From the NCBI GenBank assembly GCA_003221805.1, contig QHUA01000139.1, positions 1-49,697 on the forward strand: 49,697 nucleotides of DNA, in the 5' to 3' direction. Of this stretch, positions 8,090 through 15,909 are shown piece after piece. This DNA comes from Gemmatimonadota bacterium. GTDB taxonomy: Bacteria; Gemmatimonadota; Gemmatimonadetes; Gemmatimonadales; Gemmatimonadaceae. The notes below the pieces were generated by a model that was not told the origin of the DNA, searched no databases, and saw only the letters and a program-made list of their open reading frames with translations. Position 1 is the stretch's first letter; the number at the start of each line of letters is the position of its first letter. Position numbers and translations under genes: made by a program.

Positions 8090-8539
8090 ATGATTCGAGT
8101 TCGTCCCGTAACGCGTGGCGAGAAGGCGGCGTGACTGGAAATGCGCGAGGCACTTTGGCCGGACGATGATCGTGCCGCACACGCGACGGAGATCGACCGG
8201 TTCTTCGCCGGTGAGCTGCGAGAGCCGCTCGCGGTCCTTATTGCATTCGACGATCGCAGCGTTCCGCTAGGTTTTGCGGAGTTATCGATTCGAAACTACG
8301 CCGAAGAGTGCGTGACAGACCGCGTTGGATATCTCGAAGGCTGGTACGTGGCGCCGGAAGCTCGTCGCCGCGGAATAGGACGTGCGCTGGTTGCGGCAGC
8401 AGAAGAGTGGGCACGGCAAAGTGGCTGCATTGAGTTCGGATCCGATGCGCTGATCGACAATCAGGTTAGCGCCGCCGCGCACCGTGCGCTCGGATTCGTC
8501 GAAACCGTTCAGATCCGCTGCTTCAGGAAAGACCTCTGA
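8090..8539 (+). pseudogene. AAC(6')-I-like GNAT acetyltransferase interrupted by in-frame TGA
   Basis: The open frame from ATG 8141 (132 aa) carries most of a GNAT domain resembling aminoglycoside 6'-N-acetyltransferases: REALWPDDD, GFAELSIRNYAEECVTDRVGYLEGWYV, the acetyl-CoA loop RRRGIG, and a C-terminal LGFVETVQIRCFRKDL. In the same frame the sequence continues upstream to ATG 8090 as MIRVRPVTRGEKAA-stop-LEM. The TGA at 8132-8134 occupies the place where the family has a Trp (TGG). The missing 17 residues form the first beta strand of the fold. Either a nonsense mutation (or sequencing error) has broken the gene, or a shortened protein starts at 8141, which has no Shine-Dalgarno. Whether an antibiotic is the true substrate cannot be said. 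Confidence 0.7.
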
Positions 8540-8558
8540 CCACAACTATCAATCTCGC

Positions 8559-9500
8559 ATGAAAATTTTTGTCACTGGTGGCACTGGAGCGATCGGAAAA
8601 TTCCTCCTGCCGCAACTCCTGGATAAGGGACATGAAGTGGTAGCGCTGACGCGTTCGGCGGCGAAGGCCGTTTCGCTCGAGGACATGGGTGTCAGTGCGG
8701 TAATCGCCGATCCGCTCGACAAAGCGGCGCTCACCGCCGCGGTGCGCAGAGCGGAGCCCGAGGTGATCATTCATCAGCTCACCGCGCTCAGTGGCGTCGG
8801 AAATTTTCGGAAGTTCGATCAGGAGTTCGCGCTTACCAACCGCTTCCGAACTGAGGTCACCGACGACCTGCTCGCTGCCGCGCGCACCATCGGAACTCGC
8901 CGCTTCATCGCCCAAAGTTATTGCGGCTGGCCGTACACGAAGAAAGGCGGCCCGGTCAAGACGGAAGACGATCCACTCGATCCGAAGCCGCCGGAAGGCT
9001 TCAGTAAAACTCTCGCTGCCATACGCTATCTCGAGGACAAGATGCGGAGCGTGACCTACCTGGACGGGATCGCCCTCCGCTACGGTTCGTTCTACGGCCC
9101 CGGCACCTCGATCGGAAAGGGCGGCGCTGTCTTCAAGCTGGTAAAGAAGCGCAAGCTGCCCGTCATCGGTGGCGGTGGCGGCATCTGGTCATTCATCCAC
9201 ATCAGTGACGCCGCCCTTGCCACCGCCGCGGCCATCTCACACGGTACGCCGGGCATTTACAACGTTGCGGATGACGAGCCGGCAAAAGTCTCGACGTGGT
9301 TGCCCGCACTTGCTAAGGCCATCGGCGCCAAACCACCCTATAGAATCCCGCACTGGCTTGGAGAGCTCCTTATCGGCAAGGCCGGCGTTGCCATGATGAC
9401 CCAAATCCGCGGCTGCTCGAATGCCAAAGCGAAGCATGAGCTCAATTGGACACCCATCTATCCAAGCTGGCGTGTCGGTTTCGTCGACGCACTCGAGTAG
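8559..9500 (+). CDS. NAD(P)-dependent epimerase/dehydratase (extended SDR)
   Basis: 313 aa, start at ATG 8559. The Rossmann glycine motif TGGTGAIG lies at 6-13. The central region (RFIAQSYCGWPYTKKGGPVKTE...LRYGSFYGPGT) and the FIHISDAALAT segment match NAD-dependent epimerase/dehydratase-family proteins. The classical YxxxK is not clear: the position corresponding to Tyr falls near SYCGWPY, so a sugar-nucleotide epimerase role should not be assumed. It follows the broken acetyltransferase by 19 bp and precedes carbonic anhydrase by 9 bp, all on the plus strand. Confidence 0.8.
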   Translation: MKIFVTGGTGAIGKFLLPQLLDKGHEVVALTRSAAKAVSLEDMGVSAVIADPLDKAALTAAVRRAEPEVIIHQLTALSGVGNFRKFDQEFALTNRFRTEVTDDLLAAARTIGTRRFIAQSYCGWPYTKKGGPVKTEDDPLDPKPPEGFSKTLAAIRYLEDKMRSVTYLDGIALRYGSFYGPGTSIGKGGAVFKLVKKRKLPVIGGGGGIWSFIHISDAALATAAAISHGTPGIYNVADDEPAKVSTWLPALAKAIGAKPPYRIPHWLGELLIGKAGVAMMTQIRGCSNAKAKHELNWTPIYPSWRVGFVDALE

Positions 9501-9509
9501 GAGACGCGA

Positions 9510-10151
9510 TTGCTGAAGCATCTATTCGCGAATAACCGCGCCTGGGCAGCGAAGATGACTCGGCAGGATCCCGAGTTCTTTTCGCGCTTGTCGAGCCAGC
9601 AGGCGCCTCAGTACTTGTGGATCGGGTGCGCCGACAGTCGCGTGCCGGCGAACGAGATTGTGGGGCTGGCGCCCGGCGAGCTGCTGGTGCATCGCAATGT
9701 CGCCAACGTCGTCGTCCACGCGGATCTCAATTGCCTGTCGGTGCTGCAGTTTGCGGTAGAAGTGCTCGAGGTGGAGCACATCATCGTCTGTGGTCATTAT
9801 GGTTGCGGCGGTGTGCGCGCCGCGCTGCGCGACGACCGGCTTGGTCTTGTCGACAACTGGCTGCGACACGTTCAGGACGTGCGCTGGAAGCACCAGACCG
9901 AGCTCGACAGCCTTCCAACCGAGGAGCGGCAACACAATCGTCTCTGTGAGCTGAACGTTGTGGAGCAGGTGGTGAACGTGAGTCAGACGACGGTAGTTCG
10001 TGACGCGTGGGCGCGCGATCAGTCGCTCAGCGTCCACGGCTGGATTTACGACTTACACGACGGTTTGCTGCGAGATCTTGGCGTCAGCGTGACCGCGACG
10101 CCCGTCGAAGGCAATCCAAAATTTTCCGAGAATTCCCAATGGCAGAAGTGA
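9510..10151 (+). CDS. can: Beta-class carbonic anhydrase
   Basis: 213 aa, interconverts CO2 and bicarbonate. Zinc ligands C40, H96 and C99 and the Asp-Arg dyad are visible in WIGCADSRVPAN (38-49) and CGHYGCGG (94-101). The sequence follows E. coli Can closely throughout, including HRNVANVVVHADLNCLSV and the C-terminal HGWIYDLHDGLLRDLGV. The start is a TTG at 9510, giving the N-terminus (LKHLFANNRAWAAKM) expected from the family. It overlaps the next gene by 13 bp. Confidence 0.94.
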   Translation: MLKHLFANNRAWAAKMTRQDPEFFSRLSSQQAPQYLWIGCADSRVPANEIVGLAPGELLVHRNVANVVVHADLNCLSVLQFAVEVLEVEHIIVCGHYGCGGVRAALRDDRLGLVDNWLRHVQDVRWKHQTELDSLPTEERQHNRLCELNVVEQVVNVSQTTVVRDAWARDQSLSVHGWIYDLHDGLLRDLGVSVTATPVEGNPKFSENSQWQK

Positions 10152-10402
10152 CGATTCTGGTGCGCAAGAACGGCCCTTACTGGGTCATCGGCGATTTCAA
10201 TCTCGTCGATGCCGATGGAAATCCGATTGCAGTCCCCGAGGAGAAAAGAAAAACGACGCCGGAAGGCCTGCCCCGAATTTCGCTATGCCGGTGCGGCGGC
10301 TCGGTGATGAAGCCGTTCTGCGATGGAACCCACAGCAAGATCGGATTCATCGGCGCCGAGGAGGCGGTGCAGAAGCTCGATCCTACTCCCCCATCGCCTT
10401 GA
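10139..10402 (+). CDS. CDGSH iron-sulfur domain protein
   Basis: 87 aa. The C-terminal half holds the 3Cys-1His [2Fe-2S] motif of CDGSH/mitoNEET proteins: C50-x-C52, then PFCDGTH giving C61 and H65. The N-terminal half (EVTILVRKNGPYWVIGDFNLVDADGN) is the beta-rich extension common to bacterial single-CDGSH proteins. It may act in redox or cluster transfer; no partner is clear. ATG 10139 overlaps the carbonic anhydrase gene by 13 bp, and the 3' end overlaps the convergent YjbQ gene by 20 bp. Confidence 0.88.
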   Translation: MAEVTILVRKNGPYWVIGDFNLVDADGNPIAVPEEKRKTTPEGLPRISLCRCGGSVMKPFCDGTHSKIGFIGAEEAVQKLDPTPPSP

Positions 10403-10805
10403 GCAGTACGCGCTTGGGACGCTGCCCATCCCATTCTCCGTAGAACACGCGCTGCCACGGCCCAAAATCGAGTTTCCCTTTCGTCACCGGCACGATGACT
10501 TCGTGGCCGACAGTCAGCGAGCGTAGATGCGCCGCTGCATTGTCTTCGCCGGTGCCGCTGTTGTGCCGGTAGTCATCGGGTGACCACGGCGCGATGCGGT
10601 TCTCCAGCCAGTCGAGAATGTCCTTCCACAACCCGGATTCGTGATCGTTGACGAAGACCGACGCCGAGATGTGCATCGCCGACACCAGAACCATTCCTTC
10701 GTTGATTCCCGCAGCGGCTCGGCATTTCTCGACCTCATCGGTGATGTCGATGATCTCTTGCCGCTTCTTCGTATTGAAGGTGAGATACGAAGTGTGGGAC
10801 TTCAC
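10383..10805 (-). CDS. YjbQ / UPF0047 family protein
   Basis: 140 aa, full length for the family. Conserved features are GMVLVSAMHISASVFVNDHESGL, the HNSGTGEDNAAAHLRSLTVG block with metal-binding-type His residues, and the FGPWQRVFYGEWDG end. YjbQ proteins show weak thiamine-phosphate synthase activity when expressed in other hosts; the physiological role is unsettled. Its ATG overlaps the stop of the upstream gene by 4 bp, so it is the last gene of the minus-strand run that begins at 15840. Confidence 0.88.
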   Translation of the reverse strand: MKSHTSYLTFNTKKRQEIIDITDEVEKCRAAAGINEGMVLVSAMHISASVFVNDHESGLWKDILDWLENRIAPWSPDDYRHNSGTGEDNAAAHLRSLTVGHEVIVPVTKGKLDFGPWQRVFYGEWDGQRPKRVLLKAMGE

Positions 10806-11308
10806 GCCGGCTGATTGTGTTTAATGAGCTTGGTGTGCCAGGAATCCTTGAGGTCGAGCACGAAACGAGCTCGCCACTCCGCCAGTGACGTCACCGTCGG
10901 ATCGAACACCCGCGTTTGCGCGCCAATTTTGCCTTGTGCTCCGAGCTCCGCGAAGCGCTCGCGAGTTACCGACTGCACCGCGCCGTCTGCATCGCAGTAG
11001 AAAATGAGCCCGCTTGTAATAAGGCTTGCTCCTAGTTTTGGCTCCAGTGATTTCAACGCACGGAAGAGACCATCGATCGAGCAGCCGGATGCGCCGGCAG
11101 TCGATTGATCGACAGCGACGGTAAGGAATCGGCCATATCTCCAATCCCTGCCCGACGTCAGCTCCGCTCCGTGAGCCTTCCACTGATGCAGGAAGGCGTC
11201 GACTTCGTTCATCACGATTTTTGATTGCGCGGGATCAAGGGTGCGGTCGCTCCCGAAAACCCACGCTCGGGACGAATTGGGAAGATCTTCGAATTGGATT
11301 ACCGACAT
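10802..11308 (-). CDS. Conserved protein of the family mislabelled 'ABC transporter ATPase'
   Basis: 168 aa from ATG 11308; upstream in-frame starts read into the neighbouring gene. Recognisable stretches are FEDLPNSSRAWVFGSDR, LHQWKAHGAEL, RYGRFLTVAVDQSTAGASGCSID (AGASGCSID is the strongest) and a C-terminal DSW. It resembles proteins often listed as ABC transporter ATPases, but there is no Walker A or B motif, so that label is not supported. Function is unknown. It is translationally coupled to yjbQ (4-bp overlap) and lies 23 bp after the SGNH-like lipoprotein gene. Confidence 0.75.
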   Translation of the reverse strand: MSVIQFEDLPNSSRAWVFGSDRTLDPAQSKIVMNEVDAFLHQWKAHGAELTSGRDWRYGRFLTVAVDQSTAGASGCSIDGLFRALKSLEPKLGASLITSGLIFYCDADGAVQSVTRERFAELGAQGKIGAQTRVFDPTVTSLAEWRARFVLDLKDSWHTKLIKHNQPA

Positions 11309-11331
11309 AAACGGAGCCCCTAAACCATCAT

Positions 11332-12393
11332 CTATAGACAATATTGATTCGCCAGGAACCAGCAACGGGTGTAGGTGGAGGACTTGAAAAAATCGAGCAG
11401 CATCAGCCCCACCTTGGCCACACCGTTCGGCGACGGATGTACCCCATCTGCGTCGAAATCCGTTCGCTGCCATACCAGCGCGTCGCTCCGCGGTGACATG
11501 CCGTCAGCCCAGAGATAAGGTCCCCACAGCATGACCGGCGCCATTTTCTTGGCATTGCTGAGAGTGCCCGCTCGTGGGTTGGGCGCCTGCCCCCGCATCT
11601 CATTGATCTGCGACTCGATGGCCCACTTTACCGACAACCCTTCCTCGTACGCGTACGGCTCCGGATTCCAGTCCGTCGTCGAGTAGCCGCCGTATTCACG
11701 ACTCGAAACAAAAACGAGCTGGAGACTCGGATAGCGAACCTTGAGCGCGCGCACGATCAATCCGACGTTCGTCAGAAACCTGTACGCATCCGCGCTATCT
11801 GACGGCAGCGATACGGTCGGCTTGGGATCAGCCAGATTCACCCACGCGATCTGCACCTGATTCTCACTGAGCCCCAGCGGGGCGAGCCGGGCAACCTTGA
11901 TGCGATCGTAGGCGGCAGATGTCGCCGATGTCCAGAGAGGTGCGTCGAGACTGTCAGCCGCGCCGTTCACTATCACCAGTGAATATCGATTCACCGTCGG
12001 ATCAACCACCGCGCGCCCCATGAATGACCCGGCAGAACACGGCGGCCTCGATGTCTTCGAGCACCAATACTCGCTGGCATTGCCACCGCCAATGGAGAGC
12101 AGGACGAATTTCCCGAACGGACTCTCGTCGCCGTTGACATCGAGCGCCTTGATCACATTACGCCGAGCCCGCCCCGCTGAGTCCTGATCGGACGGTGGCT
12201 GACTGTTGCCGCCGGGATACAGCCCACCGGAGTTCTTGAAGTACGTTCGTGTCGCCAGGTCGTTGATCGGAATCCTGACTGTATCAGTTGGTGGCCCGAC
12301 GACGACTGGTGGTGGAGGAGGTGGAGGCGGTGGCGGTGGGCTGGCGCAAGCGATTCCCGCCGCCACTGCGCCCAACAAAATCCTTACCCTCAA
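11332..12393 (-). CDS. SGNH-hydrolase-like lipoprotein with poly-proline linker
   Basis: 353 aa. An N-terminal signal ends in a lipobox-like GIAC (C16), followed by 11 consecutive prolines (about 19-29), which would hold the domain off the membrane. The C-terminal DADGVHPSPNGVAKVG carries the Asp-x-x-His typical of block V of SGNH/GDSL hydrolases, and LSIGGGNASEYW could be the region of the nucleophile, but a plain GDS block I is not seen. Assignment is therefore tentative. The TTG start overlaps the cyclopropane synthase stop as TTGA, indicating coupling. The G-rich plus strand at the proline codons is a two-tetrad quadruplex candidate. Confidence 0.6.
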   Translation of the reverse strand: MRVRILLGAVAAGIACASPPPPPPPPPPPVVVGPPTDTVRIPINDLATRTYFKNSGGLYPGGNSQPPSDQDSAGRARRNVIKALDVNGDESPFGKFVLLSIGGGNASEYWCSKTSRPPCSAGSFMGRAVVDPTVNRYSLVIVNGAADSLDAPLWTSATSAAYDRIKVARLAPLGLSENQVQIAWVNLADPKPTVSLPSDSADAYRFLTNVGLIVRALKVRYPSLQLVFVSSREYGGYSTTDWNPEPYAYEEGLSVKWAIESQINEMRGQAPNPRAGTLSNAKKMAPVMLWGPYLWADGMSPRSDALVWQRTDFDADGVHPSPNGVAKVGLMLLDFFKSSTYTRCWFLANQYCL

Positions 12394-13787
12394 GCTACTC
12401 TCGGCGCCCTCAGATTCGTTGCCAGCCCGTCGTAGATGTCGTCGCGGGTGAGTGGAAGGTTCGAGCGCCCTGCTGCATCAGGCTTGGCGAGCAGTGTCTG
12501 AATGACGTTGATTCCCGCCGTCGCAAACGCGTGCGCCGACCCCGCCATGTAGAGTTTCCACACGCGATAGGTGTGATTGCCCACGATTCCGATGGCCTCG
12601 CGACTCTTCTCATCCAGCGATCTCACCCAGTGCCGGAGCGTCATCGCATAATGCTCGCGCAAACTCTCGACGTCGCGGACCTCAAACCCCGATGCTTCAG
12701 CGGCAGAGATTACGTCGGCCGACGCGGTGAGTTTTCCATCGGGGAAGACGTAGGTGTCGATGAAGGAGTCCGCTTTCCAGAGCTTGGCGAAGATTTTGTC
12801 GCGAATTGATTTCGGACGGGCTTCGCGCAGGCTCACGATGCCGTGATTGAGAAACAATCCGCCCGCTTTGAGCGCGCGAAATGCCGACGCGAAATACACG
12901 GGCAAGTGAGAGAGTCCGACGTGCTCGATCATCCCCACGCTGGCGATCTTGTCATATCCATCGTCCGCCGTCAGCGTTCGATAGTCCCGAATTGCCACTC
13001 GGCAGCGTTCGCCGAGCCCCGCCTGGTCGATCCGCTCCCTGGCGAGAGATGCCTGGTTCTCGCTCAGCGTGATCCCGGTCGCGTCGACGCCATACCGCTC
13101 CGCGGCGTACATGATGAGTCCGCCCCAGCCGCAGCCTATGTCCAGCAGTCGATCGCCTGGCTTGAGGCGCAGCTTCCGGCAAATCAGATCCAGCTTCGCT
13201 TCCTGTGCGACGTCGAGAGAATCGTCAGCCGAATGGAAGTAGGCGCACGAATACACCATGCGCCGGTCCAGCCACAGCTTGTAGAAGTTGTTGCCGACAT
13301 CGTAATGGAAGCGAACTGCTGCCGCGTCGCGCACCGGGGTGTGTCTCGGTCCCAGGTTTCGCGCCCGCTCGGGGAAGCGCGCGTCGTTCAGATCGTCCGC
13401 CGCCTGTCCGGGAAGCCTGAGCACGAGTCGAATCAGCTTTGCGACCCCAACCGGAGAGTGGAGACGATTACCAATCGCGTCCGCGAGACCTGCCGCTGCC
13501 TCCATGCTTCCCTCGACATCGACGTCGCCCGAGATGTAAGACTCGACGAGCGATACCTCGTTGGGCGGCAGCAGCATCCTGCGCAGCGCCGCTGGCCGAT
13601 TGAGCACGAGGGTGTATGGAGATTGCGCAGCACTTCCTCTATCGACAGCTCCGTCCCAGAACTTGACGTCGAATGATCGCTCGTGCGGCTCACCGAAAAA
13701 CGCAGCGAGTACTTCACGACAGCGCCCAATTGGGCTGTCGTCAGCACGGACGCCAGTCGTCTCGATCTCTGCGTGCACCGTCGACAT
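12390..13787 (-). CDS. cfa: Cyclopropane-fatty-acyl-phospholipid synthase
   Basis: 465 aa from ATG 13787 (ATG 13793 is equally possible; both lack a Shine-Dalgarno). It transfers a SAM methylene to cis double bonds of membrane phospholipid acyl chains. Visible: the N-terminal CFAS domain (LVESYISGDVDVEGSMEA), FHYDVGNNFYKLWLD, SAM site LLDIGCGWGG (about 214-223), GITLSENQ and the C-terminal RHWVRSLD. Full length for the family. It lies 39 bp after the alkA-type gene and overlaps the SGNH gene by 4 bp, which may link lipid modification with the neighbouring hydrolases. Confidence 0.92.
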   Translation of the reverse strand: MSTVHAEIETTGVRADDSPIGRCREVLAAFFGEPHERSFDVKFWDGAVDRGSAAQSPYTLVLNRPAALRRMLLPPNEVSLVESYISGDVDVEGSMEAAAGLADAIGNRLHSPVGVAKLIRLVLRLPGQAADDLNDARFPERARNLGPRHTPVRDAAAVRFHYDVGNNFYKLWLDRRMVYSCAYFHSADDSLDVAQEAKLDLICRKLRLKPGDRLLDIGCGWGGLIMYAAERYGVDATGITLSENQASLARERIDQAGLGERCRVAIRDYRTLTADDGYDKIASVGMIEHVGLSHLPVYFASAFRALKAGGLFLNHGIVSLREARPKSIRDKIFAKLWKADSFIDTYVFPDGKLTASADVISAAEASGFEVRDVESLREHYAMTLRHWVRSLDEKSREAIGIVGNHTYRVWKLYMAGSAHAFATAGINVIQTLLAKPDAAGRSNLPLTRDDIYDGLATNLRAPRVA

Positions 13788-13826
13788 TAGCATCAAGCTA
13801 AGGTCACGTGTGAATTGGTGTAACAA

Positions 13827-14504
13827 TCAGCCTCCCCCTCCCCTTCCCCCTCCCCCTCCCGAGCGTGGAACCGGAGTGGGTGCGTCCATCAACCGCCACA
13901 TGTACCACGATCCCACCGTGCGATAGGGCGCCCAGTTGGCGCCGATTTTCTTCACTCGCTCCGGCGTCGGCAGCTTGCGCAGCCGGTACGCCCGCTGAAT
14001 CCCTTTCTGCACTCCAAGATCCAGATCCGGAAGGACATCGGGTCGGCCGAGTCGGAACATCAGGAACATCTGCGCCGTCCATCTGCCGATTCCCTTGACC
14101 TGAGTGAGTGCCGTGATGACTTCCTCGTCCGTCAGCTCGTGGAGTGTCTCGATCGGTAGCTCTCCCGCTGCGACTTTGCCCCCCAGATCCTTGAGGTACG
14201 CCGATTTCTGTCGGGACAGTCCCACCGCACGCAGCTTCTCGTCAGACGTCGTCGCCAATTCGTCGGGCAACGGCGCTCGACCGCCGTACAATCCCTGGAA
14301 CCTGCCGTGAATGGTGCCGGCGGCTTTGCCGGAAAGCTGCTGGAAAACAATCGAGCGGCAAACGGCATCGAAGTGTGAGCCGTTGCTCGCCGGCCAGCCT
14401 CTGTAAGCACCAATCCGGTCGATCACCTGCGCCAGTACTGGATCGACCTTCTTGAGATGCGCGACAGCTTTCCGACCAAATGGACTAGAACCAGCAGACT
14501 TCAT
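13827..14504 (-). CDS. DNA-3-methyladenine glycosylase II (AlkA-type, HhH-GPD)
   Basis: 225 aa. A base-excision glycosylase for alkylated purines. The helix-hairpin-helix LTQVKGIGRWTAQMFLMF (133-150) is followed by the catalytic Asp in LPDLDLGVQKG (D162). It lacks the N-terminal domain of E. coli AlkA, as do many small bacterial forms. An unusual tail of nine glycines and one arginine is encoded by a G-rich tract. The ATG overlaps the end of the upstream alpha/beta-hydrolase gene by 20 bp. Confidence 0.88.
   Translation of the reverse strand: MKSAGSSPFGRKAVAHLKKVDPVLAQVIDRIGAYRGWPASNGSHFDAVCRSIVFQQLSGKAAGTIHGRFQGLYGGRAPLPDELATTSDEKLRAVGLSRQKSAYLKDLGGKVAAGELPIETLHELTDEEVITALTQVKGIGRWTAQMFLMFRLGRPDVLPDLDLGVQKGIQRAYRLRKLPTPERVKKIGANWAPYRTVGSWYMWRLMDAPTPVPRSGGGGGRGGGG
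13831..13860 (-). other. G-quadruplex-forming tract at the 3' end of the glycosylase gene
   Basis: The minus (coding) strand has five runs of three to five G separated by A or AA within 30 bases, just before the glycosylase stop codon and 40-70 bases before the cfa start. It satisfies the usual four-run G4 pattern in both DNA and mRNA. It could affect read-through into cfa; that effect is inference. Confidence 0.6.
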
Positions 14505-15840
14505 TCTTACCTGTGAGTGGTAGCGGCTCGCGATTGAGCCGAAGCTCGATCAGAGTTGTCGTGAACGGATAAAAGAATTTTATCCCTGTATCGTCGGAGA
14601 GGGAGGATATGTCCAAAGTTCCGTCCCATTTTGCCTCCCTGGCAATGGGAGACACGGCTGGATCCGCCTGTTTGTCCCCGCCAAAGCCCTCGTAGCCAAC
14701 GAGTTGGGATCCTGAGGACGCCATCACCCGAATCCAGAGATTCGGGAGCTTTTTGTAGTCGAGATCGGCCAGCCGCACGTGAAAGCAACGGAGACTGGGA
14801 TCGCCCTTGTATGTATGAACGTCGAGCGAGAATTCGTGGATGCTGTTGTCGGCGCCCGCCCCGGCGCGTTTGAATAGCTGGATGTTGTAATCGGGAACCG
14901 GATCACCGCGCTCGTCGATCAATCGCACCACGAACTGCTGCCATTCATCCATCTTCCCGCGGGCATGCTGGGATTTCCTGGTGGCGTCGTCGATCCATTG
15001 CGTGAAGCTGGCCGCGCTCGATACCTGAAGCGCGCTATCGACCAGATCGGCCAGGTCGTTCCCCGGGTCGGAGAGAATTGTCCCGTGATTCTTGCCGTCG
15101 ATCGGTATCAGCGGAATGTCGGTGTTCTTCCAGTCGGCGACCGAAGCGCGCTGCTCGGAGCCTTGGCGCTCGGGATCGATCGTGAAATCGAGAATGATCT
15201 TTCGCGTGTTGAGTGGACACGACGCCCATCGTACGGTCCCGTCCGATCCCGGCTCGTCGAAGAGCTGCTGCAATCCGCCATAGCTCTGGTTACCGCAGAA
15301 GACAAAGACGTAAGGTGTGCGCCGCGTCGGCCCATAAAACGTCTCGTCGCCGAGCAGATCGAGATGAGCGAGGTCCCAGGTGAAGCGGCTGGCGAGCTCC
15401 AGCTCGTCGAGGATTCTATCACCCGCTTCCATAAAATCGGGGCCGAGATGCTTGTTGCCTTTGAATAGAGCACCGAGCCAGCTGCGCCCTTTGTGCGCGA
15501 GCGGTGAGCCGAAGGTTGCGGGAGCCAGTCCGATGAGATGCTTGAGTCGATCGCGACGCCCGGCATAAGCAGTGAGCCAGGCTCTTATCACCAGCATTCC
15601 GGTCGAGTGCACGATTGCATCGAACGGCTCGTCTTCGCTCAGCCCGGCCCTGATGCGCAACGCCCGATCAAATCCTTCAGCGATGTCCTTGATCGTCACT
15701 TCGTTGGTGAGCGACCGGTAGCTGCAGGCGTGAATCATCGCCACGTCGTAGCCGCGCTGTTCGAGGATGCGCTCCCAGACTTTGAACGAAGCGCCTTCAT
15801 CGGAATATCCGTGGACGAGCACGATCGGATTGCGCACCAT
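14485..15840 (-). CDS. Alpha/beta-hydrolase (lipase/esterase-like) with C-terminal beta domain
   Basis: 451 aa. The N-terminal half looks like an alpha/beta hydrolase: oxyanion segment PIVLVHGYSDEG and a nucleophile elbow IVHSTGM (S79), where the usual leading Gly of GxSxG is Val. FVFCGN and IPIDGKNHGTIL could supply the acid and the catalytic His. The last 150 residues form a separate beta-rich region (VRLIDERGDPVPDYNIQLF...) of unknown role. No signal peptide is seen. It heads the minus-strand run leading to the glycosylase and cfa, and a TATATT lies 7 bases before its ATG. Confidence 0.7.
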   Translation of the reverse strand: MVRNPIVLVHGYSDEGASFKVWERILEQRGYDVAMIHACSYRSLTNEVTIKDIAEGFDRALRIRAGLSEDEPFDAIVHSTGMLVIRAWLTAYAGRRDRLKHLIGLAPATFGSPLAHKGRSWLGALFKGNKHLGPDFMEAGDRILDELELASRFTWDLAHLDLLGDETFYGPTRRTPYVFVFCGNQSYGGLQQLFDEPGSDGTVRWASCPLNTRKIILDFTIDPERQGSEQRASVADWKNTDIPLIPIDGKNHGTILSDPGNDLADLVDSALQVSSAASFTQWIDDATRKSQHARGKMDEWQQFVVRLIDERGDPVPDYNIQLFKRAGAGADNSIHEFSLDVHTYKGDPSLRCFHVRLADLDYKKLPNLWIRVMASSGSQLVGYEGFGGDKQADPAVSPIAREAKWDGTLDISSLSDDTGIKFFYPFTTTLIELRLNREPLPLTGKNEVCWF

Positions 15841-15847
15841 CGCCGAA

Positions 15848-15853
15848 AATATA
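15848..15853 (-). promoter_or_regulatory. Possible -10 box for a leaderless hydrolase mRNA
   Basis: TATATT on the minus strand ends 7 nt before the hydrolase ATG at 15840, placing the expected start of transcription at or next to the start codon. No good -35 is visible, so the call is weak on its own. Confidence 0.3.
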
Positions 15854-15909
15854 TGGCTCGTACACCCCGCCGTCCGAGGCGCGACGACCCCCTATATTTT
15901 CATCGATCT

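Noticed and set aside
8132-8134. TGA read as Trp or selenocysteine
   Set aside because: TGA serves as the normal stop for many genes here (for example egtB, egtD, cfa), and no SECIS-like hairpin is evident directly after it, so a lesion is simpler.
8559-9500. UDP-glucose 4-epimerase
   Set aside because: The Rossmann start fits but the SYK catalytic triad with YxxxK is not clear, so only the superfamily is assigned.
10802-11308. ABC transporter ATPase
   Set aside because: Relatives carry this label in databases, but no Walker A, Walker B or signature motif is present.
12307-12345. Simple-sequence repeat or CRISPR-like repeat
   Set aside because: The GGN repeat is the coding region for 11 prolines of the lipoprotein; there are no spaced repeats anywhere in the window that would make a CRISPR array.
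12843-13676. 277-codon plus-strand frame
   Set aside because: It is antisense to the well-supported cfa gene and shows no family features.
15538-15909. N-terminal extension of the decarboxylase
   Set aside because: The frame is open, but it is antisense to the hydrolase gene and decarboxylases of this family begin near 15910.
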